NCBI GenBank assembly: GCA_037157565.1
Contig: JAZHRO010000073.1
Coordinates: 20,900,501-20,964,500 of the forward strand
Reading direction: 5' to 3'
Length of the DNA: 64,000 nt
Origin: Thalassia testudinum
Taxonomy: Eukaryota > Streptophyta > Magnoliopsida > Alismatales > Hydrocharitaceae
The notes beneath the pieces were generated by a model. That model did no database searches. It saw only the letters and a program-made list of their open reading frames with translations, and had not been told where the DNA came from. Both the position numbers and the translations under genes were made by a program. Of the stretch, positions 1 through 10,734 are shown piece after piece (within the stretch, counting starts at the first letter, position 1; each line of letters opens with the position of its first letter).

Positions 1-128
1 GCGATAAAAAGAAAGGGATGAGAAAATCCTCCACGATGGCTGCTTAGAGGACAAGGCACATTGACGGAGCGCCCAAACAAGGGTAGTGAGATGCTGGACA
101 AGGAAGAACGGAGCTAGAGGACAGAGGA
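1..128 (-). repeat. R-1 left (3') LTR, first fragment
   Basis: This stretch is collinear with 18652-18780 of the R-1 right LTR (same run of gcgataaaaagaaa, then gatgagaaaatcc). It stops at 128 where Tek begins and resumes at 13427 with tgaaacaagg, which matches tgaaataggg after 18780. The LTR is therefore one unit split by an insertion. Confidence 0.85.
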
Positions 129-2871
129 TGTTAGGACCTGATCCCAAATCCCTACAAGACCCGAGATCGGCCCATCTCGACTAATCCCAAGTCCTAGTTG
201 TCCAACGAGAAATAACCGAAACAAGAAAATATTCGACAACCACAAGTACAATGTAACTAAGCAGAAAATAATACAAAGACAGTAAAAGAAATAGAACGGA
301 ATGTCTCATAATAGTACAGGCCATCACAACTACTACAACGGAAAGTAAAGTGAAAATATAACAGAAATAGTATTTCATATAACAAAATACTCACTACTAC
401 AAAAGAAGCTAGGAAACAGAAAGGAAACACAGCTAAGGCTGGGCTCGTCTGGGCCCAACTCACTATGCAGCCAGTGGTGCTAGCTGCTCAACTCCCTGAT
501 CTGAACAAGGTTTTAAAATTACGTAGTCAGCTAACGTTGAGTAGAGTGGTAATTAAGCCATTTACATGCAATTAAGACAAGCAACTAATTAATTTTTCAT
601 TCTCATTTAGCTCAACCAAGTAGTTCTAATTTGTTTGTTCTTTTATTCATCTGGCCATTTCTTGATCTTGTCTATTCCTCAAGGGAACGATCTTGATTGC
701 ACTCTTTCCCATGATGTAGGATGTACACGTGGTGCTCTCCTGGCTGGGAGAGTCCCCCGTGGTAGTCCTACACCCAATCAACCACCCCGAGGTCACGGTC
801 GCGACGTAGCGATGATTGCGAGACGCGCGATAAGCTCACGTGTAGCTGCCCCGCACTAGCACGCGGTCAGTCATTTCCGCTTGCAGGTACACCTAAAAGT
901 ACAGTATGGAACAGCGCAGGGCCTTGCCCTCTCAGAACAGGGGTCTCGCCCCTCAGAACAGAAAAGGGGTCTCACCCTTCCACAGTTTGCATACCCTCGT
1001 CTGACTATTTCGATTTTCCCAGTGGGCCTAACAAGAGTCGGTGTAGGGCGGCTAGTCCTAACCCCAGGCCCCGTGGGGTGGCTAGCTCCCTCCCTACACT
1101 AAGTAGCTCACCTCGGTACCACGTACACGAGGGACAAACAGAAGTCGGTGTAGAGTGACTAGGCCTAACCCCGGGTCTCAACAGAAAAGGGGCGGCTAGC
1201 TCCCCTCTACACTAAAGGGACAAGTGCTCTCCTTGGTACCAGGTACACAAGGGCCAACTCACTTCCCGTCAACTTACTAAGTTCTTTCCTTATACGGGAG
1301 TTCTTCTCCTAATTCCCCGTAGGGTTCATGCTTGTATTCCTTTCATTCCATTTTTCCAACATTCAGATCTCACTATTCACATTACGGGTTTCATTCTTAT
1401 AATAGGTAGATTGTGTTTTTTTAACTGAGAATGAATCACATTAATAAACTATTACATTTGCTAGCAAGTTGGTTTAACATGCATCTCAAGGAAACAGTGT
1501 AGCTCAAGCAACATTCGTTCACGTCCTAGGGTTCAATTAAGTTATTATAAACATGCACTTTGTTTGATTAAATCTTGATATTAAAGCAAACCACTCTACC
1601 GGGAAACACGGGAGGAATGGGGGTTAGTACTGCAGGTCCTGTCGTCTCCGTGGGTCTCGAGCACGCTGCAGGCTGGTGACCTGTACCAGTGACTAAGTCA
1701 CATCAGACGAGTTCAAAATAGTATAAACTTGACACTAACACGTAGAGAAACTCGAGTGAAGAACAACAGTACTTCATTTTTGAAAATCCAATTTCTTCTA
1801 GGCCCTAAACGAGTCAAAAACGTGCATATTGCCCAAAATCAGATGTCTAGGACTAGTCCGAGACATCTTAAAAGATGTCAAAACTCACCCTATGTTTCAT
1901 GTGACTTCCTCGAACATCCAAATCCTTCCAAAATTGTCTGAAGGGAGTCCCAGACATCGGACTCTCCTTCTGATTGTTTGGGAGTATAGTCAGATGTCTG
2001 GCGATGTGCTCAGACATCCAAAAGTACCTTGAAGGGCACACCACACACCTTTCCAATGCTTTGCACCTATGTATGCATGCATAGAGCCAAAAATGACTAA
2101 GTCATCCTACGGTAAGGTCTGCATGGTCTAGAGCCCATGCAAAATTACGCACCTCAGCACTAAGCGTGCTTTCAGATGTCTGGCTTTAGCTCTGGACGTC
2201 CCTCTGCTGCTCCAGATGTTTGGTTGATGCTCTAGACGTCTGATATCAGGCAGGTCTATCTGCAGAACTCTCTTGTGAGTCTTTTTCTTCGTGCAAACTC
2301 CTCCGCGTCGCCTGCAGCTGCTACGCCAGTAGCCTCAGGAGGTCATGAAGCTCCCCTTTGTGAGCTCCTCCTCCTCGCATGACTCCTCTCCTCGCACTTT
2401 TGAGTTCCTTCGGCTCGAGCTCTCGAGCTCCTCCTCCTCAAGCTCCACCGAGCTCACACCACCACACCCACAATAAGGCACCCCTCGCGCACGGGGTCCC
2501 GCGAGGTCTCTCTCTTGTTCTCATGCCCTCGCTCACACTCTCTCCCTCTCTCCTTCACGCCCTCGCTTGCTCACGGCAGAGGGGCGATAACAAAGATGGT
2601 CGCCAGTAGGGGGAAGAAGATGGAGGTGGCGGTGGCTGGTGGAGATGGAGAGGGTGGCGTAGGTGTGTGGGGGTTTAAATAGATGGTGATTAGGGTTTTG
2701 GTGAGGAGGTTGGAGGGGGAAAAATGCATGCGCATCGCATGAGCGCGAAAAGCAAAAGAACGTATGGTTCTCCTTACTTTCAGATGTCCTGCCATCTATC
2801 CAGATGTTGGGACAGACGTCTGGTGAACACTCCAGACGTCTTATCCAACCAAAGAGCTGCGAGTCATTTCA
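129..2871 (-). repeat. Tek 3' LTR
   Basis: It is homologous over its whole length to 10735-13421. The termini on the minus strand are TG and CA. A TATA-like element (TATTTAAA on the minus strand) lies near 2668-2677, after a dense cluster of GACGTC-centred motifs (about 1840-2840) that belongs to U3. The R/U5 part (129-1700) carries conserved blocks such as gtggtgctctcctgg shared with the solo LTR at 5135. Short ORFs here are not coding. Confidence 0.9.
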
Positions 2872-2915
2872 ACATAACAAACTTAAAGGAAGTTTCGTCC
2901 CCGAAACTTGAGCTA
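2872..2915 (-). promoter_or_regulatory. Tek post-pol hairpin and polypurine-tract region
   Basis: Between the pol end and the 3' LTR lies a perfect 8-bp inverted repeat, aagtttcg (2890-2897) and cgaaactt (2902-2909), with loop tccc. On the minus strand it reads as the ggggacgaaac-type motif that commonly follows pol in Del/Tekay elements. The purine-rich tract expected directly before the LTR is weak here (cctttaag), so the exact priming site is uncertain. Confidence 0.55.
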
Positions 2916-2953
2916 AGTAGGGTGTGGAAAGTACGTAAAAGCACATAACAAAC

Positions 2954-3322
2954 TTAAAGAGGACCAAAGAAGGTTTGAAGAGACGTACCCTTAGAAAGCT
3001 CCGGGTACTGCTCTCGTATTGCAACCTCAGGCTCCCAAGTTGCCTCCTCGTATCGCTGGCTTCTCCATAGGACCTTTACCAGTGATACCTGCTTTCGTCT
3101 TAGAGTTCGGACGGCTCTGTCTAGTATTTGTACTGGCCTCTCGGGATAGGTCAGGTCGTCTCCCACCTCGACACTCTCATGGCTCAGAATGTGGCTGGGA
3201 TCGGCAATGTACTTCCTGAGGTTGGACACGTGGAACACGTCGTGTACTCCAGAAAGCTGGGGAGGAAGGGCAAGCCGGTAAGCAACGAGTCCTACCCTCT
3301 CCAAGACCTTAAAGAGCCCCAT
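2954..3322 (-). pseudogene. Tek pol C-terminus: integrase tail and chromodomain
   Basis: This is an open stretch of 122 codons from an internal Met. The first half contains the LPPQLSGVHDVFHVSNLRKY block that ends Ty3/gypsy integrases. The second half (VQILDRAVRTLRRKQVSLVKV to the WEPE region) is a chromodomain with the conserved LVKVLW and EEATWEPE signatures. In chromoviruses this domain biases integration toward marked chromatin. It belongs to one polyprotein with the integrase fragments at 3390-4343 but is now separated by frameshifts, so it cannot be made as part of an active integrase. The domain assignment is firm; activity is not expected. Confidence 0.88.
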
Positions 3323-3389
3323 AAACCTCTACGCAAGCTTCCCCTTCACCCTAAAACACTGCAAGCCCTTCATGGAAGAAACACGGAGG

Positions 3390-4560
3390 AAGACGTGACC
3401 CCAACCTCGAACTGTACCTCACTGCACTTCCTATCAGCGTAGCTCTTCTGCCTGCTCCTAACAGTGCGGAGCCATCTGTGAATCTGCTCTATCACCTTTT
3501 GACTCTGCCTGATCAGCCTGGGGCCAACTCCCACTTGGTCCCTACCTTGACCCAACTCAAGGGTGTAGTACACCTACTCCCGTAAAGAGCCTCATAAGGT
3601 GCCATGCCGATGCTTGAACGATAGCTGTTATTGAATGCAAACTCTGCCAGGGGCAAATGCTCCTCCTAGGAGCCTCTCCAGTCTAGTACACAAGTGCGTA
3701 GGAGGTCCTCGAGTGTCTGTATAGTGCGCTCTGACTTCCCATCGGTCTGAGGGTGGTAGGCGGTACTAAACCTCAGGCGGGTCCCAATATCTGCTGAAAC
3801 TCTGCCCAAAATTGGGAAGTGACAGGTATCCCTGTCGGATACAATCTTGCGAGGGACTCCTTGCAGACGCACCACATCTCTGATGTACCACTCTACTAGC
3901 TGTGCTGGCCCAATGGTGACTCAGATCGGCAGGAACCATGTCGTCTTCGTCAACGGGTCTACTATCACCCAAACTGCATTGTGTCCCCACTGTGTAACTG
4001 GTAGATCCACCACCAAGTCCATGGTGATACTCTCCCACTTCCACTCTGGCATAGGAAGTGGCTGTAATGGCCTTGCAGAACTGTGATGCTCAGCCTTCAC
4101 CTGCCAGCATACTAAGCACAGTTGGACAAACTCACCAACATCACGCTTCATCCCTCTCCACTAGAAGTTGCGTCGTAGGTCATGGTACATCTTTGTGTTC
4201 CCGGGATGTATGGTGAACCTGGACCAGTGTGCCTTAGTCAAGAGCTCTCTCAACAGCTCCTCGTCTCTAGGAATGCATAGGTGTCCCCTCATGCGTAGTA
4301 TCTCGTCTGAGAAGGAAAAGTCTCTTGGGTCCCCTGTCAACACCCTGTCTCGTAGTGTCTGTAAGTACGGATCGGCAATCTACCCTACAATGATGCGGTC
4401 TATCAGCTCTACTCGTGCTTGCCGCGTCACTGTCACTGCCTTGCAGTACCCCCGTGACTCCCGGGGTCACCAACTGCCCACCTCCTCCATGAGTCTCCAA
4501 CTCTATGGCTATAAGATGGCTAAATGGGTGGGCACCTCCTGCTTAAGGCGTCGGCCACCA
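3390..4560 (-). pseudogene. Tek integrase core, broken into several frames
   Basis: Minus-strand fragments cover the integrase in order. A zinc-binding part includes the CLVCWQVKAEHH segment (4040-4150). The catalytic core follows, with ITMDLVVDLP and VIVDPLTKTTWF (3921-4090), then VRLQGVPRKIVSDRD and AYHPQTDGKSERTIQ (3666-3875). These match the D, D and E regions of a DDE integrase: TMD, SDRD, and the E in GKSERT. In VIVDPLTK the usual DRLTK arginine is changed. The fragments sit in at least three frames with stops between them. Role when intact: insertion of the cDNA into host DNA. Now inactive. Confidence 0.88.
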
Positions 4561-4632
4561 CATTAGCCTTCCTTGGGTGGTAGGAGATGCTACAGTCGTA
4601 GTCCTTCAGGAGCTCTAACCAACATCTCTATC

Positions 4633-5134
4633 TCATGTTGAGCTCCTTCTAGTCGAACAGTACCTGAGGCTTTTGTGATCTGTGAAGATCTTGAATGTCT
4701 CACCATAAAGGTAGTTCCTCCATGTCTTCAGCGTGAAGACAACTGCTGCCAGCTCTAAGTCATGGGTGGGGTAGCTATGCTCATGGGGCTTCAGTTGCTG
4801 CGAAGCGTAAGCGACAATGTGACCCCACTGCATGAGCACACCACCCAACCCCTGCAACGAAGCATCAGTGCAAACCACGAACCCGCCACTACTCTCTGGA
4901 ATGGTAAGCACAGGAGCTGAAGTCAGTCTCTCCTTCAACTTCTGAAAGCACGCCTCACACTTGTCCGTCCAGGAAAAGGGCATGTCCTTCCGGGTCAGTT
5001 GAGTCATAGGATGTGCGATCTGAGAGAACCCTCTGATAAATCGTCGGTAGTAGCCTGCCAGTCCCAGAAAGCTGCGTACCTCTGTCACTGTGCATGGGCT
5101 CTCCACCTAAGCATGACCTCAACCTTAGCTGGAT
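4633..5134 (-). pseudogene. Tek RT C-terminus and RNase H
   Basis: It reads [21 protein letters not shown], the RT thumb/connection signature of Ty3/gypsy elements, then [45 protein letters not shown] and KIFTDHKSL. These are the RNase H motifs with D (CTDAS), E (DLELAA) and D (FTDHK) visible. A one-base shift separates this frame from the short VEVMLRW segment at about 5107-5134, directly next to the solo LTR. The upstream half of RT lies beyond the insertion, at 7980-8571. Confidence 0.9.
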
Positions 5135-7979
5135 TGTTACGACCCAGTTCCCAAATCCCTACAGGACAGAGACCAGACTAACTCGACTGATCCCGAGACC
5201 CAGTCGTCCAATGAGAAATAACCAAAAAGCAGGAAAGTAAACCACATTCACTATGCTATGCAACTAATAGTAAAAGAGTACAGCAGTAAAGAAAGTAAAA
5301 GCTACTACAATACATGCCACCACCACAACAGTAGAACAGTAGCAAGTTACAGGAACATAAAGGTGCAAAAAAGTAAAGGTACAAAACGTAAAGCACAGGA
5401 GTTTGAACTCACTACTACAAAAGGTACTACAAAAAGAAGCTACTGCTACTGGGCTCTACTGGGCCCAGCACCCTCTGCAGCAGTAGAATTTAGCTGCTCA
5501 ACACCTGGACCTAAAAAGAGGTTATGAGTACACAATTCAGCGAACGCTGAGTAGAGTGGCAACCAACTAAGTAAAGCAGTAAAAGTGGACAGGTAACTGT
5601 TGTTTTCCAGTACTTCTTTAACTAATTATTCTTTTTCACCACTTAGTTTATTTATCAGATCTCTTTCTTGATCTAGAATGTTCCTCATGGGAACGATCTT
5701 GATTGCAGTCTTTTCGAAAGAGTAGAAGGCACATGTGGTGCTCTCCTGGTCGGGAGAGTCCCCCATGGTGATCCTACACCCAGTCAACCACCCCAAGGTC
5801 ACGAACAGACGTAACGGTGACTACGGCATGCATGATAAACACATGGGTAGCTACCTTGCACTGGCACGCGATCAGTCGTTTCCGCTAACGGGTGAGCCCA
5901 AAGTACAACACGGAACAGTATAGGGCCTAGCGCTCTTAGTAACAGGGGTCTAGTCCCTAAGAACCAAACAGGGGTCTCGCCCCTCCACAGTTCGTGCACC
6001 CTCGCCTGACTACCCTGGTTTTCCCAGTGGGCCTAACAAGTCGGTGTAGGGTGGCTAGCTGAACCTCGGGCCCCGTGGGGTGGCTAGCTGTCTCCCTACA
6101 CTAGTAGCTCTCCCTGGTACAGTGTACATGAGGGCCAAGAAGTCGGTGCAGAGTGGCCAATCCTAACCACGGGTCCCAACCCAAGGGTGGCTAGCTCCAC
6201 TCTACACTAAACAGGGGACAATCACTCTCCTTGGTACTACATACTCAAGGGCCAGCACACTTACCCACTCACATTTCCAGATCCATTCCATTCATTTCCA
6301 AGAGCTCTACTCCTAATTCCCTGTAGGGTTTATTCTCATATTTCTCATGCCATTCCATACCAAGTTTCATCATTCACATTTCCATTCTCAGGTTATATAC
6401 ATGCAACTCGTATTTCTATCATTCACATTTCCATTCTCAGGTTATACACATGTAGCTCGTATTTCTATTATTCACATTTCCATTCTCAAAGTATACACAT
6501 GCAGCTCGTATCATATCATTTAGCGTATACAACAGGAAGGTTACATGCAACTGCTAACTAGCACAGGTAATTCATAATTCACGGGAAACTTTGGTTCAAT
6601 TACAGGTAGCTGTTTAACATTTCTGTCTACTCATTCAAGACTGCAATTCAATCACACATACAAACATTTCAAGTACTTCTCGTCCTAGGATTCATGCCAC
6701 ATCCTAGGTTCTAATCATTCATTCTATGCATGCATTTAGGTTTATAGTTAAATTGGGGGAAGCCACTCTACTAGTCAACCCAAGAGGATTGGGGGCTCGA
6801 ACGGTAGACTCACGTGCCTCAGCAAGCCCCGAACGCGCAACAGAACAAAGTCCTATAACAAGGAACAATCACAAGGGAACAATCTGAACAATATGGAAAC
6901 CCTTCAAACAAGTAGAGGAACTCAAGGAAAACATCGGTATTTTATTTGCGTAAAAGGGACCTCAAACGAACCCTAAATGGGTCAAAACATGGTTACTGAC
7001 TCAAATCAGATGTCTGGAACAACTTCCAAACATCTTAAAAGTGTCCAGAAACGCACCTCAGCCTCTGCGTCATTCTCAGATGTCTAGGAACTCTTCTGGA
7101 CCATCTGGACCCAACTCCAGACGTTCGACCACCTCTCTGGATGTCTGGAAGTGCTTCCAGTCGTCTGGTAAGCTCCCCAGATGTTTGAAATGCATGGGAG
7201 GGCATGTCCCGCACCTTCCCGAAGAAAATCCTGCATGCAACCACCAAATCTCCTCAAAATAGGCACTCAAAAGGGTACCTGCGAAGTGGCCTGCATGGCC
7301 GTATCCACAAAGAGGATGTACCTTCTCGAAGCTCTCTCCTCAGGCATCTGGAACCGCCTCCAGACGTCCGCTCCGTCGTCTGGACGTCACTCCAGACGTC
7401 TGATTCTGGGAAATACCCAGAACCAGAACCTGCTCCCACTCGCTCCCGTCGCGTGCAGCTACGGCTCGCCTCCTCGCCTGCAGCTCTAGCTGCAGCAGTG
7501 TCGGGGATAACTTTCCGACGCACTCCTCTCGCACGCACTGCTCCGGCCGTGTGCCCTCTGGTGAGCTCCCACACGAGCTTGCGAGCTCACTCTTCTCCTC
7601 CTCTCCTCACGCTGCTCCTCCTCATCGCCGCTCTCGCGCTCTCTCGCTCGCGCTGGGGTGGTAAGGAAGGGAAGAAGCGGTTGGAGGCTGTGAAGTGAGG
7701 GGAACGAGAGAGGAGGAAGGGGGATTTTATAAGGTGGTGGGTTAGGGTTTGCTGGAGGTGAGGAGAGAGAGAAGAAGGGAAGGAAAATGAGAGGGTACTA
7801 TCTACGTGCAGCCCGTGCGCAGATGCGAGCTCATACCTAAAAATTTTGATTTCCAGACATCTGGGAAGTGTCCAGACGTCTCACCACATCCGACCGACAG
7901 TCCAGACGTTCGACCAGACGTCTGATCGATAGTCTAGACATCTTAAAAGGCTTAGGACAGAATGGATCTTAACATGGAT
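5130..7979 (-). mobile_element. Solo LTR of a Tek-related gypsy element inside Tek pol
   Basis: The LTR proper is 5135-7974 (2840 bp), TG to CA, flanked by perfect 5-bp duplications tggat at 5130-5134 and 7975-7979. On the minus strand it ends in GTAACA where Tek LTRs end in CTAACA. It shares blocks with them (caaatccctacaggac near 5150, gtggtgctctcctggt near 5738, the GACGTC motif cluster at 7010-7945) but differs over most of its length, so it is a sister subfamily. A TATA box on the minus strand (TTATAAAA) lies near 7725-7733. No internal domain remains, so it arose by LTR-LTR recombination. It interrupts the RT frame between a VVDP-type and a VEVMLRW-type segment. Confidence 0.93.
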
Positions 7980-8571
7980 CCACAACCAATCCATCTTCTG
8001 AAATCATGTGGCCCAAGAAGGTCACCTATCTCAGCCAAAACTTGCACTTGCTGTACTTGGCATACAGCCTACGTCATCTCATGGTATCCAGGACCATACG
8101 TAAATGCTGTCCATGTTGTGCCTGATCCCGAGAGTAGACTGGGACGTCGTTGATGAACACCACCATAAACTGGTCTAAGTACAGTTTGAAAACATGGTTC
8201 ATCATGTCCATGAAAGCAATGGGGGCATTTGTCAGAATAAACGGCATGACCAAGAACTCGTAGTGCCCGTATCGAGTACGGAAAGCTGTCTTGGAGACGT
8301 CGGTCCCCTTGATCCTCAACTAGTGGTAACCTGACATTAGATCTATCTTAGATAACACTGTAGCCTCTCTCAACTGGTCAAAGAGGTCGTCGATATGAGC
8401 CAGCGGGTACTTGTTATTGACGGTGGCCCGTTCAGCTGTCGGTAGTCGACACAAAGTCGCAGGGTACTGTCCTTCTTCTTTACGAATAACACAGGGGCAC
8501 CCCACGGGGATGCACTGGGCCTCACAAAGCCCTTCTCCAACAGGTCCTGCAACTGTGACTTGAGCTCTCAT
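7980..8571 (-). pseudogene. Tek reverse transcriptase core (fingers and palm)
   Basis: Minus-strand fragments give [20 protein letters not shown] and [11 protein letters not shown] (8370-8552), then [17 protein letters not shown] and SKIDLMSGYH in a second frame (8320-8470), then [17 protein letters not shown] and [11 protein letters not shown] (8074-8319), then a YAKYSKCKFW-type segment to the insertion at 7980. The order is that of Ty3/gypsy RT. The catalytic box, normally F-I-D-D, reads FIND, so the first catalytic aspartate of the pair is lost. At least one frameshift near 8460 also breaks it. Confidence 0.92.
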
Positions 8572-8696
8572 AGCTCCAGTGGTGCCATCCTGTATGGTGT
8601 AGCAGAAATGGGGCTGGTCCCCGGTACTACTGAGATCTCAAACCCGATCTCACACTCAGACGGTAGTCCTAGCAGCTCCTTCGGGAGAACATCGGG

Positions 8697-9287
8697 CTAC
8701 TCGCAGACCATCGGGATACTCTGAAAGTCAGTTACAAGGCTAGGCTCTGCTACTACACAAGCTAAGATGCCCTCACACCCCTGGCTTAAAAGCTTCGCTG
8801 CTCGAAGTGTGGAGATGCACCTGAAACCTTCGTCCACTGGCTGGCCATGAAACTCAAAGGGAGGCAACTTTGGTATGGAGAAGACGATCTTCCTCCCAAA
8901 ACAGTCCACCAAGGCGTGATAGGCAAATAGCCAGTCCATTCCTAGGATCACGCCAAAGTCCTCCATTGGGATTACTATCAGCTCGGCGGGAAGACTATGT
9001 CCCCCTATAGTGACCTCGCAGTCTGTAAAGACCTCCTCTGCTACGAATAACTGTCCCCCTGGCCCTCTAATTAGGAATGGAACCTCTAGCAGTACACTAC
9101 CCAGCCCCAAATTGATGGCAAAACTCAAGGAGACAAAAGAGTGTGTGGCACCAAAATTGAAAAGAACGTAGACTAATTTTCCAGAAATGGTAACCATACC
9201 TGCCACCACAAAACCTGAAGCCATGGCGTCTCTGTGTGTTAGGGCGTTGATATGCCCCTCAGCCCTGGGTGTAGACGAAGCGGCCAT
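8697..9287 (-). pseudogene. Tek aspartic protease
   Basis: An open frame of 196 codons resembles the retropepsin-like domain of Del/Tekay polyproteins. The active-site loop (normally D-S-G-A-T-H-S-F) reads NFGATHSF near residue 42, so the catalytic aspartate is replaced by asparagine. The flap and the ILGMDWL region near residue 114 are well kept. It lies between the gag zinc knuckle and RT, as expected for this family. When intact it cleaves Gag-Pol. This copy is predicted inactive despite its long open frame. Confidence 0.88.
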
Positions 9288-9292
9288 GCTCT

Positions 9293-10380
9293 AGGTCGGG
9301 CAAGTAGTAGACCGGTACCCTCCTCATGATTGCTGTCCTCCTCCACACGCCTGGTGACCACGGCCGTCAACTCAGCTTCCAGCTCTCGATGCAGGGAGAA
9401 TCTACTATGCCACAGCCCTAGATGAGCAGTCCCTCCTAATGTGGCCCAGCTGGCCACACTAGTAGCAAAGAGGGGCACGACCTCCTCCCTCAGTCGGTCC
9501 CTACTGGCGGCTGGGCGGGGGTCCGATGCTAGCAGCTGGCCCCTGTATGGGGCCCCCAAAGGCCACTGGTGGCCCCGCAGAACGAGACGGCTCTCTCGCG
9601 GCTACTGTGTGCCTCCTCTCCTAACGACACTGTGAGTACTCTGGTTGGTAGGGCCTCTTCTGTCCGCCGTCAGTGTCTCACACGGTCGGGTTGGTTTCCT
9701 CATAGGTCATGGCCACCTCAACCACATAAGAGAAAGTGGGCAACTTCAGGGGTTTCACATACCCCTGAATTGCAGGTTGGAGCCCCTCAATAAACCTCCA
9801 CAGGCGCTCCTCCTCAGTAGAACAGTTGTTGGGGCGAAGCGTGACAACTCCAGGAAACGTGTGAGGTATGCACTAATTATCATCGCCCCCTGATGGAGAG
9901 TGTGGAACTCCTGCCTCCTTTGGTCTTGCCAAGTGTGCGGAAAGTACTGCTCGCAGAAGAGAGCCATGAACTGGTCCCACGTCGACTCTCTCCCCTCCTG
10001 GCCTCTGACTGCCCTCTACCACCTGTGGGCTGCACTCTCCAGCTGGTACGTGGCAAAGGCCATGCGGCACTCTGTAGGAGGGCGGAGGGTGTCGAACACC
10101 TTCTCTATCTACTCCATCCAGTCCTTTTCCTCAGACGGGCTCTCATCCCCCTTGAAGGAGGGGGGCTTCAGCTTCCGGAACTAGTTGAAAAGCTCATGGT
10201 GGAGCTACAATGGGGGAACAGGTACACCTCCAGGCAAGGAGGGCTCGTGCTCAGAAGTGTCTGAAGGTGGTGGGGGATCACCCCCTCCGCCTCTAGCCCG
10301 TACAGCGCTGCGGCGGTCCCCCTGTCCCACAGAGGGCTCTCCCTCTAAGTCCTCAGGGAGGGGTGGCCGAGGAGGCTGTT
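9293..10380 (-). pseudogene. Tek gag, frameshifted
   Basis: The capsid part is recognisable at 9755-9967 on the minus strand: FCEQYFPHTWQDQRRQEF, then QGAMIISAYLTRFLELSRFAP, the retrotransposon-gag signature. Downstream, around 9425-9480, a CCHC zinc knuckle (C-x2-C-GQLGH-x4-C) can be read on the minus strand but contains an in-frame stop between its first two cysteines. Other frames carry the N-terminal part up to about 10380. It is split over at least three frames. Role when intact: virus-like particle formation and RNA packaging. Confidence 0.8.
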
Positions 10381-10734
10381 GAAGCTCCTCCTATACGATA
10401 TCTCGAATCAGCTGGGTGATATCCTCGGCATGGATGCCCGGAAGGAGAGGTGGGTCGATTGGTGCATTAGGTCCTGCATGTCCGCCCCTCCGATCTTGCC
10501 CACGGCCACGTCCGTGGCCTACCTCAAGAACTCCTTGACGATGCATCTTCTACAAGGATATGCAAGAAAAAGAGCAGGGACTATCAATGATAACAGATTG
10601 CAACAAGAGATAAGACTCGAAAGTGAAAATCAAAGCAATACGTTGTGATGGCTATCCTAGTTACATGCATGCGAGTGGCTATTTTTCAGACAATTTGGTT
10701 CATTTCTTGGGACGACCTTGCTATGATACCATCT
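10381..10734 (-). promoter_or_regulatory. Tek leader with tRNA-iMet primer-binding site
   Basis: Directly left of the 5' LTR, after a 3-base spacer (10732-10734), the minus strand reads TGGTATCATAGCAAGG (10731 down to 10716). That is one base off the common plant TGGTATCAGAGC primer site complementary to initiator-Met tRNA. The rest of the leader shows no further feature. Confidence 0.85.

Noticed and set aside
9893..10382. Several + strand ORFs over Tek gag
   Set aside because: Antisense shadows of gag, which is read on the minus strand.
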